This document shows, in pieces, positions 6,401-12,879 of a DNA stretch of 15,099 bases. The stretch lies in NCBI GenBank assembly GCA_964406575.1, contig CAYOSH010000060.1, positions 1 through 15,099 of the forward strand, in the 5' to 3' direction. The number at the start of each line of letters is the position of its first letter. The stretch's first letter is position 1. The translations under genes were made by a program, and so were the position numbers. The stretch comes from WTAW01 sp964406575. Lineage in GTDB: Bacteria; Acidobacteriota; Aminicenantia; Aminicenantales; Aminicenantaceae. The notes beneath the pieces were generated by a model. It did not search any database. It was not told the origin of the DNA and saw nothing but the letters and a program-made list of their open reading frames with translations.

Positions 6401-7702
6401 TCCCCTGAGGAAAAACTTTTGAAGGCAATCTTCGGGGAAAAAGCCCTGGATGTCAAAGACGCTTCTCTTTACTGCTCCCCTGGAATAGAAGGGACAGTGA
6501 TCGATGTTCGGGTGTTTTCGCGCAGAGGAATAGAAAAAGGGCCGCGGGCCAAGGCTATCGAAAAAGACGAGATCGCCAAGATGAAAAGAAATCTGGACGA
6601 TGAAATTCTTATCCTTGAAGGAGAGAAGGCGCGCAAGATCAAGGGTGTCCTCAGAGGCGAGACGGTAGAGAAGAACATCAAGCATGAGGATATCGAGTTA
6701 AAAAAAGGCGCAAAACTTACCGATAAGATACTGAATGAATTAGAACTCAGTGAGCTTAAAAAACTCAAGCTCAAGCTCAAGAAAAACTCAGGAAGAGATG
6801 AAAAAATAGATGACATTGAAAAGAAGGTCAAGCGGCAGATCGAAGCGCTCAGAGCTATACATAAGGAAAAAACGGATGCATTAAAAAAGGGTGATGAACT
6901 TTCACCAGGTGTTATCCAGGTCATCAAAGTCTATGTGGCGATGAAGCGGAAACTTTCTGTGGGTGATAAGGTCTCAGGACGACACGGCAACAAAGGAATC
7001 ATCGCCAAGATCGTTCCAGAAGAAGACATGCCCCGGATGCCCGATGGATCACCTGTCGAGATCGTTCTGAACCCTCTGGGAGTTCCCTCTAGGATGAATG
7101 TGGGGCAGATCCTCGAGACTCACTTGGGTTGGGCTGCAAGGCAGCTCGGCCTGTGGATCTCTACACCTGTCTTTGATGGCATTTCAGAGGATGAGATCAA
7201 GGGGCTCCTGAAGAAAGCCAATCTTCCGGTTTCGGGAAAGGTGCCTCTTTACGATGGGATTACGGGAGAGTTGTTAGACCATGAAGTGACTGTCGGCTAC
7301 ATCTACATCATGAAACTTTACCACTTGGTCGATGATAAGATTCATGCACGCTCCACAGGGCCCTATTCGCTTATCACGCAACAGCCTCTGGGTGGTAAGG
7401 CTCAATTCGGCGGACAGCGTTTTGGTGAGATGGAGGTCTGGGCTTTGGAAGCCTATGGTGCAGCCTACACTCTTCAGGAATTGTTGACAGCCAAGTCGGA
7501 TGATGTGGAAGGCAGAGCGAAGATTTATGAATCCATCGTTAAGGGCGACCTGGATTTTACTCCAGGTCTCCCTGAATCAGTGAATGTCCTCATCCGCGAA
7601 CTCCAGAGTCTGTGCTTGAATGTGGAATTGGAAAAAGCAGAAAAGGAAGAAATATTGCCCTGGGGCATCGATGTCCCCCAAATCCTAAAAGGAGATCAGT
7701 GA
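3413..7702 (+). CDS. rpoB: DNA-directed RNA polymerase subunit beta
   Basis: This 1429-residue beta subunit is longer than E. coli RpoB (1342). Conserved landmarks appear in order. ERVVVSQLQRSPGVFF (near 209) comes first. The rifampicin region GSSQLSQFMDQ...HKRRLSALGPGGL follows (about 564-595). Then come ETPEGPNIGL and PWRGYNFEDA with E914 and D915. GDKVSGRHGNKG contains the catalytic-centre lysines K1186 and K1194. QPLGGKAQFGGQRFGEMEVWALEAYG is near the end. A lysine-rich coiled coil corresponds to the E. coli beta-i9 insertion, but the E. coli beta-i11 insertion is absent. Two further insertions stand out: a Cys-rich double zinc ribbon (about 82-144) and a segment at about 661-703. ATG 3413 has a weak GAGAG site at 3401-3405. 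The stop overlaps rpoC by one base. Confidence 0.98.
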   Translation: MPNESMNTYRERVNFSKIKETFPMPDMLDIQKSSYAEFLQMNLLPDERKEIGLQAAFKDIFPVSDFKETTQLDFISYSIGNWECKCGRLKGVENSRRRCNVCGTLLPPDVELTEKEICPYCSAIKKIEIPLCEHCGDRVELKMKYNAIECLQKGYTYSVPLRIKVRLISWEKDAATKAKRLKHIKEQEVYFGDFPLMTDKGTFIFNGIERVVVSQLQRSPGVFFRPGESKGFFIGKIIPYRGAWVEFEYDSKNVLFVRLDRKKKFLASVFLRALGFGSDEEILHLFYDVYKIIPGKGTFKWELNENLIGKVVNEDIVNPKTKKKVILAKKKLTKELFLQLKELKIKSIPLARKEFDGAFSVSEIKDVVQSNETINAEQLEKLIGTGESFDVFFPEKDKIGEIISNTLRKDVNKDTNQALGEIYKKLRPGEPHTMESAHNLFHNLFFNPQKYNFSRIGRLKMNIKLGLDTPLDERTLTPMDFIEVIKYLLRLRAGEGEVDDIDHLGNRRVRSVGELVENAFRIGLTRMERTIKEKMTIAADLAAAMPQDLINSKPVIAALKEFFGSSQLSQFMDQINSLAEVTHKRRLSALGPGGLSRERAGFEVRDIQSSHYGRICPIETPEGPNIGLISSLSSFARVNEFGFLETPYRKVKEGRVIDYVKILHPGDSALNVGDIVEKDDLEKELKKLVKKGAKHFPAVEPYCFYLTAWEDEKYNIAQANAPVDDKGNFTKDLISARQLGDFKMLPRDQIDYIDVSPKQLVSLSTSLIPFLEHDDANRALMGSNMQRQAVPLLKPEAPLVGTGLEHMVAKGSGDVVICKRAGVVAFVDAERILVRVDEKDDSKGYDVGTDLYVLTKFLRTNQNTCLTHRPIVRKGDKVEKGQILADSSCTDSGELSLGRNVLCAFMPWRGYNFEDAIIVSEKLIKEDIFTSLHIVEESIEARDTKLGPEEITRDIPNVPENLLRNLDENGIVRIGAQVKSGDILVGKVAPKGETQLSPEEKLLKAIFGEKALDVKDASLYCSPGIEGTVIDVRVFSRRGIEKGPRAKAIEKDEIAKMKRNLDDEILILEGEKARKIKGVLRGETVEKNIKHEDIELKKGAKLTDKILNELELSELKKLKLKLKKNSGRDEKIDDIEKKVKRQIEALRAIHKEKTDALKKGDELSPGVIQVIKVYVAMKRKLSVGDKVSGRHGNKGIIAKIVPEEDMPRMPDGSPVEIVLNPLGVPSRMNVGQILETHLGWAARQLGLWISTPVFDGISEDEIKGLLKKANLPVSGKVPLYDGITGELLDHEVTVGYIYIMKLYHLVDDKIHARSTGPYSLITQQPLGGKAQFGGQRFGEMEVWALEAYGAAYTLQELLTAKSDDVEGRAKIYESIVKGDLDFTPGLPESVNVLIRELQSLCLNVELEKAEKEEILPWGIDVPQILKGDQ
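3656..3844 (+). other. double zinc-ribbon insertion inside RpoB
   Basis: Residues about 82-144 of RpoB interrupt the conserved N-terminal protrusion region, between FISYSIGN and YNAIECLQKGYTY. In E. coli these flanks are separated by only a few residues. The insert has eight cysteines in two sets. C84, C86, C99 and C102 follow CxCx12CxxC, and C118, C121, C132 and C135 follow CxxCx10CxxC. Both patterns suit a tetrahedral zinc site. The codon usage and reading frame are continuous with the rest of the gene, so this is not a frameshift artefact. The function is unknown to me. Its position in the protrusion suggests contact with upstream DNA or a protein partner (inference). Confidence 0.85.
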
Positions 7703-10700
7703 TGGATACCAGTCATGCTTTGGGAGGAAAACCTAAGATTGATTTCGATCAAGTCAGAATCTCTATTGCCTCACCCGAAAAGATCAAGAGTTGGTCTTGG
7801 GGAGAAGTGACCAAACCTGAAACGATCAATTATAGAACATTCAAGCCTGAGAAAGACGGCCTTTTCTGCGCTAAGATCTTTGGACCGATCAATGATTATG
7901 AATGTCTCTGCGGGAAATACAAACGGATGAAATACAGGGGAATTATCTGTGAACGGTGCGGTGTCGAAGTCACCCGGTCAAAAGTCAGACGTGAGCGCAT
8001 GGGTCACATTGAGCTTGCTTCTCCTGTGGCGCATATCTGGTTTTTCAAGGGGACGCCAAGCCGCATAGGGCTTGTGCTGGATCTCTCTATCAAGGATCTG
8101 GAGAAGGTCCTCTATTTTGAGTCCTATATCGTGATCGACCCTGGAGATACCCCGTATCGGGTGAAACAGTTGTTGACTGAAGAAGAATACAAAGAGGCTC
8201 AAGAAAAGTTCGGCGACAAGCTGGAGGTGTCTATTGGAGCTGAGGCCATCAAAAAGATTCTTGAACGGATAGAAATAAACAAAGAGAGCGAAGAACTGCG
8301 GAAACTGATGAAAACAGAGACATCCCAGCAACGGAAACTCCGTCATGCCAAACGACTGCGCGTGTTCAAAGCTCTTAAATTTTCAGGAAACCGACCTGAG
8401 TGGATGATCCTGGATATGATCCCCGTTATTCCGCCAGACCTCAGGCCTCTTGTTCGGCTGGACGGGGGACGTTTTGCGACATCGGACTTGAACGACTTGT
8501 ACCGGAGAGTCATCAACAGGAATAACCGATTGAAGAAGCTTATCGAACTCAAAGCCCCAGAGCTCATCATAAGAAATGAAAAAAGAATGCTCCAGGAGGC
8601 GGTGGACGCTCTCTTTGACAATGGGAAACGCGGCCGTGTTCATCTGGGCGCGAACAGGCGACCTCTCAAGTCTTTGAGTGAGGCCCTGCGAGGGAAACAG
8701 GGACGCTTCCGCCAGAATTTGCTCGGCAAGAGGGTTGATTATTCGGGACGATCTGTGATCGTTGTAGGGCCAGAACTTAAGCTGAATCAGTGTGGGCTGC
8801 CGAAAAAGATGGCCTTGGAATTGTTCAAACCCTTTATCTTCCATAAGCTGGAAAAAGAAGGTCTGGTGCCCAGCGTGAAGATCGCTAGAGAGTGGCATGA
8901 ACAGGAGAGACCCGAAGTTTGGGATTACCTCGAAGAAGTGGTTAAGGAGCATCCTATTCTCCTTAATCGTGCACCCACTCTTCACAGGCTTGGAATCCAG
9001 GCTTTTGAACCCAATTTGGTCGAAGGGAAGGCTATTCAGATCCATCCGTTGGTTTGTTCAGCCTTTAACGCAGATTTTGATGGCGACCAGATGGCTGTAC
9101 ACATCCCTCTCTCTGTTGAAGCCCAGGTGGAAGCAAGAACGTTGATGCTCTCCACAGAGAACATCCTTTCCCCTGCACATGGACGGCCACTGGCCATCCC
9201 CAGCCAGGATATGGTCTTGGGTTGCTATTACTTGACTTTGGAAAGGCCCAGACAGAATGGAGAGGGGCGAGCTTTTTCTTCTTCGGAAGAAGTGCTCTTA
9301 GCTCTTGAAAGCGGAGAAGTCGGACTCCATGCGGGCATCAAGGTCAAATTCAAGGGTCCCTTCATGAATCTGGCCACGTATTATGATGACCAAGCTGTTT
9401 TGACGTGTCCGATTGCTGACATCGACAACCGGGTCATCGAGACGACCCCGGGACGGATCATCTTTAATAGCATCCTTCCTGAGGGGATTCCCTTCGTGAA
9501 CGGCAAACTGAAGAAAAAAGGCCTGGAGAGTCTTGTTTACTATGCCTACCTCAAGGTGGGACACGAGTCCACGATCAAGATCTTGGACGCGATGAAAGAG
9601 TTGGGATTCAACTACGCCACCAAGGCTGGTTTTTCCCTGGGGATCGATGATTTTATTATTCCTAAAGAAAAAGTCAGCCTAGTGGATAAAGCACAGAAAG
9701 AAGTCCAGAAGATCGAAAATCTGTATCAAGAAGGAGTCATCTCATCCAGAGAACGATTCAATCGGGTTGTCGAAATTTGGGGCGGGGTGACGGACAGAGT
9801 GTCCGTCGCGATGATCGAACAGATGCGCAAGGCGAGCTTTGAGAGTGATAACCTGAATCCGTTGTTCGTGATGGCAGATTCTGGGTCACGGGGAAACAAA
9901 CAGCAGATCCGGCAGCTGGCCGGGATGCGCGGCTTGATGAGCAAGCCGTCAGGTGAGATCATCGAGATGCCTATCATTTCAAATCTACGTGAAGGATTGA
10001 ATGTCGTTCAGTATTTTATCTCCACCCATGGAGCACGAAAAGGTTTGGCAGACACGGCGCTGAAAACAGCGAATTCGGGTTACCTCACGCGAAAGCTGGT
10101 GGATGTGGCCCAAGAAGTGATCATCGATGAGCATGATTGTGGAACATTGAAGGGAGTAAACGTCACGGCCATTGTGGAAAATGGGGAGCTCATCGAACCT
10201 TTTATTGACAGGATAGTGGGCCGTATCTCCTTGGAAAAGATCCTTCATCCGGACACCAATGAGTTGATTGTCGATGTGAATGAGGAGATCACCGAGGATG
10301 TCGCCCAGAAGTTGGAACAGCTAGGCATAGAGCGGATCAAGATTCGATCCGTCCTGACTTGTGAATCTCAGAGAGGCGTCTGTCAGCTCTGTTACGGACG
10401 CGACATGGCAACAGGTTTTCTCGTTGAGCTCGGTGAGGCCGTGGGCATCATTGCGGCTCAATCCATCGGAGAACCGGGTACACAGCTCACTATGAGAACA
10501 TTCCATGTGGGTGGGATCGCCATGGGCGGGGCTGAAAGATCCAAACTGGAAGCCAAAAATGATGGCATCGTGAAGTTCAGTGACAACCTCAGGTCTGTTG
10601 TCAACAGAGAGGGTTCCATAATCGTTGTCAACAGGAACGCGAGTATAGCTATACTTGACCATCGGCAGAGAGAGATCGAACACTATCAGGTGCCCTATGG

Positions 10701-11841
10701 AGCAAAAGTTCTTGTCAGCGATAGCGAAGAAGTTAAGGCTCGGCAGGAATTTGCTGAATGGGATCCCTTCAACACCTTCATCATCAGTGAGGAATCGGGG
10801 ATCGTCAAATTCCATGACGTTGTTCTCGGAGCTACTATGGAAGAGGTCCAGGATGAATGGACGGGTATGATCACCCAAGTCGTCATCGATCCTAAAGATG
10901 AGAAGATGCAGCCCCAGGTCCTTATCACCGATAAGAATAATAAGACTCTCAGGAAATATTTCTTGCCTTCAGGCGCAAATCTCGAGGTCAAGAATGAGGA
11001 CAAGGTCTTTGCGGGCACTATCCTCGCAAAAATCCCGCGAGAAGCAGCCCGGACAAAGGACATCACGGGTGGCTTGCCCAGAGCAGAAGAGCTTTTCGAA
11101 GCACGCCGTCCCAAGGCTCCTGCCGTCATTTCCGAGATCGATGGCGTTGTGAAGTACGGGGGTTTGGTGAGAGGCCATCGGAAGATCACGGTCCATAACG
11201 AACGCGGGGGAGAGAAGGAATATTTCATTCCCAAGGGAGCGCATTTGAGTGTAGGGGAGACGGAAAGGGTCAGAGCCGGCACCCCTCTTATGGATGGCCC
11301 CGTGAACCCTCATGACATCCTGAAGGTTCTGGGAGAGAAAGAACTGGCGGAATATCTATTGCGCGAGGTCCAAGAAGTCTACAGACTGCAGGGCGTTTCC
11401 ATTAATGATAAACATATCGAAGTCATCATCCGCCAAATGCTGCGTTGGGTCAAAGTCGAGGAAGTGGGTGACACAGAACTCTTGGTGGACGAGCAGGTGG
11501 ATAAGTTCTACTTCCAGGATGAGAATGAAAAAGCCCTGAAGGAGAAAGGAAAGCCCGCCAAGGCTAGGCCACTTCTCTTGGGGATCACAAAGAGTGCCCT
11601 GAGCACCGACAGCTTCATTGCAGCGGCATCTTTCCAGGAGACGACACGGATCCTAACGGAAGCAAGCTTATATGGAAAAGTCGACTATCTCCGTCGACTG
11701 AAAGAGAATATCATCATGGGGAGACTCATCCCCGCAGGCACGGGTTACAAATTTTACCGTGACATTGAGATCAAGGAGGATCAACGGGAAGAAATCGGGG
11801 AGGAAATCGACATTCAGCTGGGTGATTCAGAATTGAGCTAA
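7702..11841 (+). CDS. rpoC: DNA-directed RNA polymerase subunit beta'
   Basis: This 1379-residue beta' subunit carries the catalytic Mg2+ site. The start is ATG 7702, one base overlapping rpoB, with AGGAG at 7690-7694. In-frame codons back to 7612 lie inside rpoB and are not needed. The N-terminal zinc finger uses C68, C70, C83 and C86. The lid and rudder region follows, with GRFRQNLLGKRVDYSGRSV. The NADFDGDQM loop has D458, D460 and D462. The trigger loop contains QIRQLAGMRGLM. The second zinc site uses C813, C887, C894 and C897. An SI3-like insertion of about 190 residues begins after TFHVGGIA, as in E. coli. The conserved C-terminus has NIIMGRLIPAGTG. No intrinsic terminator follows the stop; the rpsL promoter starts 14 bases later. 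Confidence 0.98.
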   Translation: MDTSHALGGKPKIDFDQVRISIASPEKIKSWSWGEVTKPETINYRTFKPEKDGLFCAKIFGPINDYECLCGKYKRMKYRGIICERCGVEVTRSKVRRERMGHIELASPVAHIWFFKGTPSRIGLVLDLSIKDLEKVLYFESYIVIDPGDTPYRVKQLLTEEEYKEAQEKFGDKLEVSIGAEAIKKILERIEINKESEELRKLMKTETSQQRKLRHAKRLRVFKALKFSGNRPEWMILDMIPVIPPDLRPLVRLDGGRFATSDLNDLYRRVINRNNRLKKLIELKAPELIIRNEKRMLQEAVDALFDNGKRGRVHLGANRRPLKSLSEALRGKQGRFRQNLLGKRVDYSGRSVIVVGPELKLNQCGLPKKMALELFKPFIFHKLEKEGLVPSVKIAREWHEQERPEVWDYLEEVVKEHPILLNRAPTLHRLGIQAFEPNLVEGKAIQIHPLVCSAFNADFDGDQMAVHIPLSVEAQVEARTLMLSTENILSPAHGRPLAIPSQDMVLGCYYLTLERPRQNGEGRAFSSSEEVLLALESGEVGLHAGIKVKFKGPFMNLATYYDDQAVLTCPIADIDNRVIETTPGRIIFNSILPEGIPFVNGKLKKKGLESLVYYAYLKVGHESTIKILDAMKELGFNYATKAGFSLGIDDFIIPKEKVSLVDKAQKEVQKIENLYQEGVISSRERFNRVVEIWGGVTDRVSVAMIEQMRKASFESDNLNPLFVMADSGSRGNKQQIRQLAGMRGLMSKPSGEIIEMPIISNLREGLNVVQYFISTHGARKGLADTALKTANSGYLTRKLVDVAQEVIIDEHDCGTLKGVNVTAIVENGELIEPFIDRIVGRISLEKILHPDTNELIVDVNEEITEDVAQKLEQLGIERIKIRSVLTCESQRGVCQLCYGRDMATGFLVELGEAVGIIAAQSIGEPGTQLTMRTFHVGGIAMGGAERSKLEAKNDGIVKFSDNLRSVVNREGSIIVVNRNASIAILDHRQREIEHYQVPYGAKVLVSDSEEVKARQEFAEWDPFNTFIISEESGIVKFHDVVLGATMEEVQDEWTGMITQVVIDPKDEKMQPQVLITDKNNKTLRKYFLPSGANLEVKNEDKVFAGTILAKIPREAARTKDITGGLPRAEELFEARRPKAPAVISEIDGVVKYGGLVRGHRKITVHNERGGEKEYFIPKGAHLSVGETERVRAGTPLMDGPVNPHDILKVLGEKELAEYLLREVQEVYRLQGVSINDKHIEVIIRQMLRWVKVEEVGDTELLVDEQVDKFYFQDENEKALKEKGKPAKARPLLLGITKSALSTDSFIAAASFQETTRILTEASLYGKVDYLRRLKENIIMGRLIPAGTGYKFYRDIEIKEDQREEIGEEIDIQLGDSELS

Positions 11842-11855
11842 ATGTTTTAATTTCC

Positions 11856-11885
11856 TTGACATAGCAAGGTGGTTTTTGCTATTAT
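11856..11885 (+). promoter_or_regulatory. strong sigma70-type promoter of the str operon
   Basis: A perfect -35 box TTGACA (11856-11861) is followed by an 18-base spacer and -10 box TATTAT (11880-11885, five of six consensus). A TG at 11877-11878 makes an extended -10 element. Transcription would start near 11892 and leave a leader of about 70 bases before rpsL. It is the clearest promoter in the window, and its place at the rpoC-rpsL boundary is where a str operon promoter is expected. Confidence 0.85.
11861..11882. repeat. inverted repeat within the str promoter spacer
   Basis: ATAGCAA (11861-11867) and TTGCTAT (11876-11882) are a perfect 7-base inverted repeat separated by GGTGGTTT. The repeat begins on the last base of the -35 box and ends inside the -10 box. 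It could be an operator for a dimeric regulator, or chance in an A/T-rich spacer. Confidence 0.4.
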
Positions 11886-11949
11886 CCTGACATTCGTCTC
11901 GCGACATTTTATCATTGTGGGATGGATGAAAAATACAACCATGTTGAAG

Positions 11950-11954
11950 AGGAG
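11950..11954 (+). promoter_or_regulatory. ribosome-binding site that decides the rpsL TTG start
   Basis: AGGAG at 11950-11954 lies eight bases before TTG 11963. The alternative in-frame GTG at 11954 overlaps this site and would add MSE to the protein. The standard S12 N-terminus, M-P-T-V-N-Q-L, is obtained only from the TTG. Confidence 0.75.
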
Positions 11955-11962
11955 TGAGTGAA

Positions 11963-12352
11963 TTGCCGACCGTCAATCAATTGGTAAGAAAAGGCCGAAC
12001 GCCGAAGAAATACAAAGGGAAATCTCCGGCCTTAGAAAGATGCCCCCAGAAGAGAGGTGTGTGCACGCGTGTGTTCACCACAACACCAAAAAAGCCGAAT
12101 TCAGCAATGAGAAAAGTCGCTAGAGTAAGGCTGACGAATAATATAGAAGTTACGGGATATATCCCAGGAGTTGGTCATAACCTCCAAGAACACTCGATTG
12201 TTCTTATAAGGGGAGGCCGCGTTAAGGATTTGCCTGGAGTCCGTTATCATGTTATTCGGGGCTCCCTGGACTGTGAAGGCGTGCAGGAGAGGATGAAGGG
12301 CCGGTCCAAATACGGAAGCAAGAGGCCCAAAGAAAAGAGGTCCACTCGTTAG
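11963..12352 (+). CDS. rpsL: 30S ribosomal protein S12
   Basis: This 129-residue S12 sits at the decoding centre and helps control translational accuracy. With the TTG start at 11963 it reads MPTVNQLVRKGR. It keeps the conserved core CPQKRGVCTRV (27-37), TTTPKKPNSAMRK (39-51), GHNLQEHS (71-78) and RGGRVKDLPGVRYH (83-96). K43 and K88, the positions mutated in many streptomycin-resistant bacteria, are wild type. D89 is the residue methylthiolated by RimO in E. coli. The C-terminus has five residues more than E. coli and is basic. It is the first gene of the str operon, and its stop overlaps the ribosome-binding site of rpsG. Confidence 0.96.
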   Translation: MPTVNQLVRKGRTPKKYKGKSPALERCPQKRGVCTRVFTTTPKKPNSAMRKVARVRLTNNIEVTGYIPGVGHNLQEHSIVLIRGGRVKDLPGVRYHVIRGSLDCEGVQERMKGRSKYGSKRPKEKRSTR

Positions 12353-12363
12353 AGGAGCCACGC

Positions 12364-12834
12364 ATGCCTAGAAGAGGAACAATCAAGAAAAGGAAGTTGC
12401 TGTCCGATCACTTCTATAACAGCACGCTTATCTCAAAGTTTATCAACGCTGTGATGGTGATGGGAAAAAAAAGTGTGGCTGAAAGGATCGTTTACAGTTC
12501 TATGGAGCAGGTGAAGCAGAAAGCGAAGGAAGATCCCTTAAAAATGTTCGAAAAAGCCGTGGAGAATGTGCGACCTGCCCTGGAGACAAAATCACGGAGA
12601 GTAGGAGGAGCCACTTATCAGGTACCGGTGGAAGTCACGGTCAGCCGTGCCACCACCCTGGCAATCAGGTGGATACTCCGGTATGCGAAAGAAAGGCCGG
12701 GAAAGAGCATGATCGACAAATTATCGGCGGAGATCATTGATGCCGTAAGCCATCGCGGCGGAGCGATAAAAAAGAGAGAAGATACACATAAAATGGCAGA
12801 CGCTAACAGAGCTTTTGCCCACTATAAATGGTAG
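12364..12834 (+). CDS. rpsG: 30S ribosomal protein S7
   Basis: This 156-residue S7 is of normal length. S7 starts assembly of the 30S head by binding the 3' major domain of 16S rRNA and lies by the E site. The sequence runs MPRRGTIKKRKLLSDHFYNS, then VMVMGKKSVAERIVYSSME, the signature RRVGGATYQVPVEV (about 78-91) and the C-terminal KREDTHKMADANRAFAHYKW. GAGGAG (12352-12357) is six bases before the ATG. E. coli S7 represses translation from the rpsL-rpsG junction. The gap here is only 11 bases, shorter than in E. coli, so that leader structure is not obvious. Confidence 0.98.
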   Translation: MPRRGTIKKRKLLSDHFYNSTLISKFINAVMVMGKKSVAERIVYSSMEQVKQKAKEDPLKMFEKAVENVRPALETKSRRVGGATYQVPVEVTVSRATTLAIRWILRYAKERPGKSMIDKLSAEIIDAVSHRGGAIKKREDTHKMADANRAFAHYKW

Positions 12835-12879
12835 ATTCCCTATTAAAGATTTTATTGAAGACCAAAATGGAGTGCAGAG

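Noticed and set aside
6764..6782. CTCAAG tandem triplicate in rpoB
   Set aside because: It encodes a Leu-Lys alternation in the variable coiled coil and is a trivial short repeat.
7612..7701. Upstream in-frame extension of rpoC
   Set aside because: It lies inside the rpoB 3' end. ATG 7702 has AGGAG upstream and gives the expected beta' start.
11679..11699. Perfect 7-base inverted repeat (AGTCGAC / GTCGACT) near the end of rpoC
   Set aside because: It is inside conserved coding sequence (KVDYLRRL), has no T-run and is explained by codon choice.
12089..12226. Streptomycin-resistance changes in S12
   Set aside because: K43 and K88 are both wild type, so there is no sign of the usual resistance mutations.
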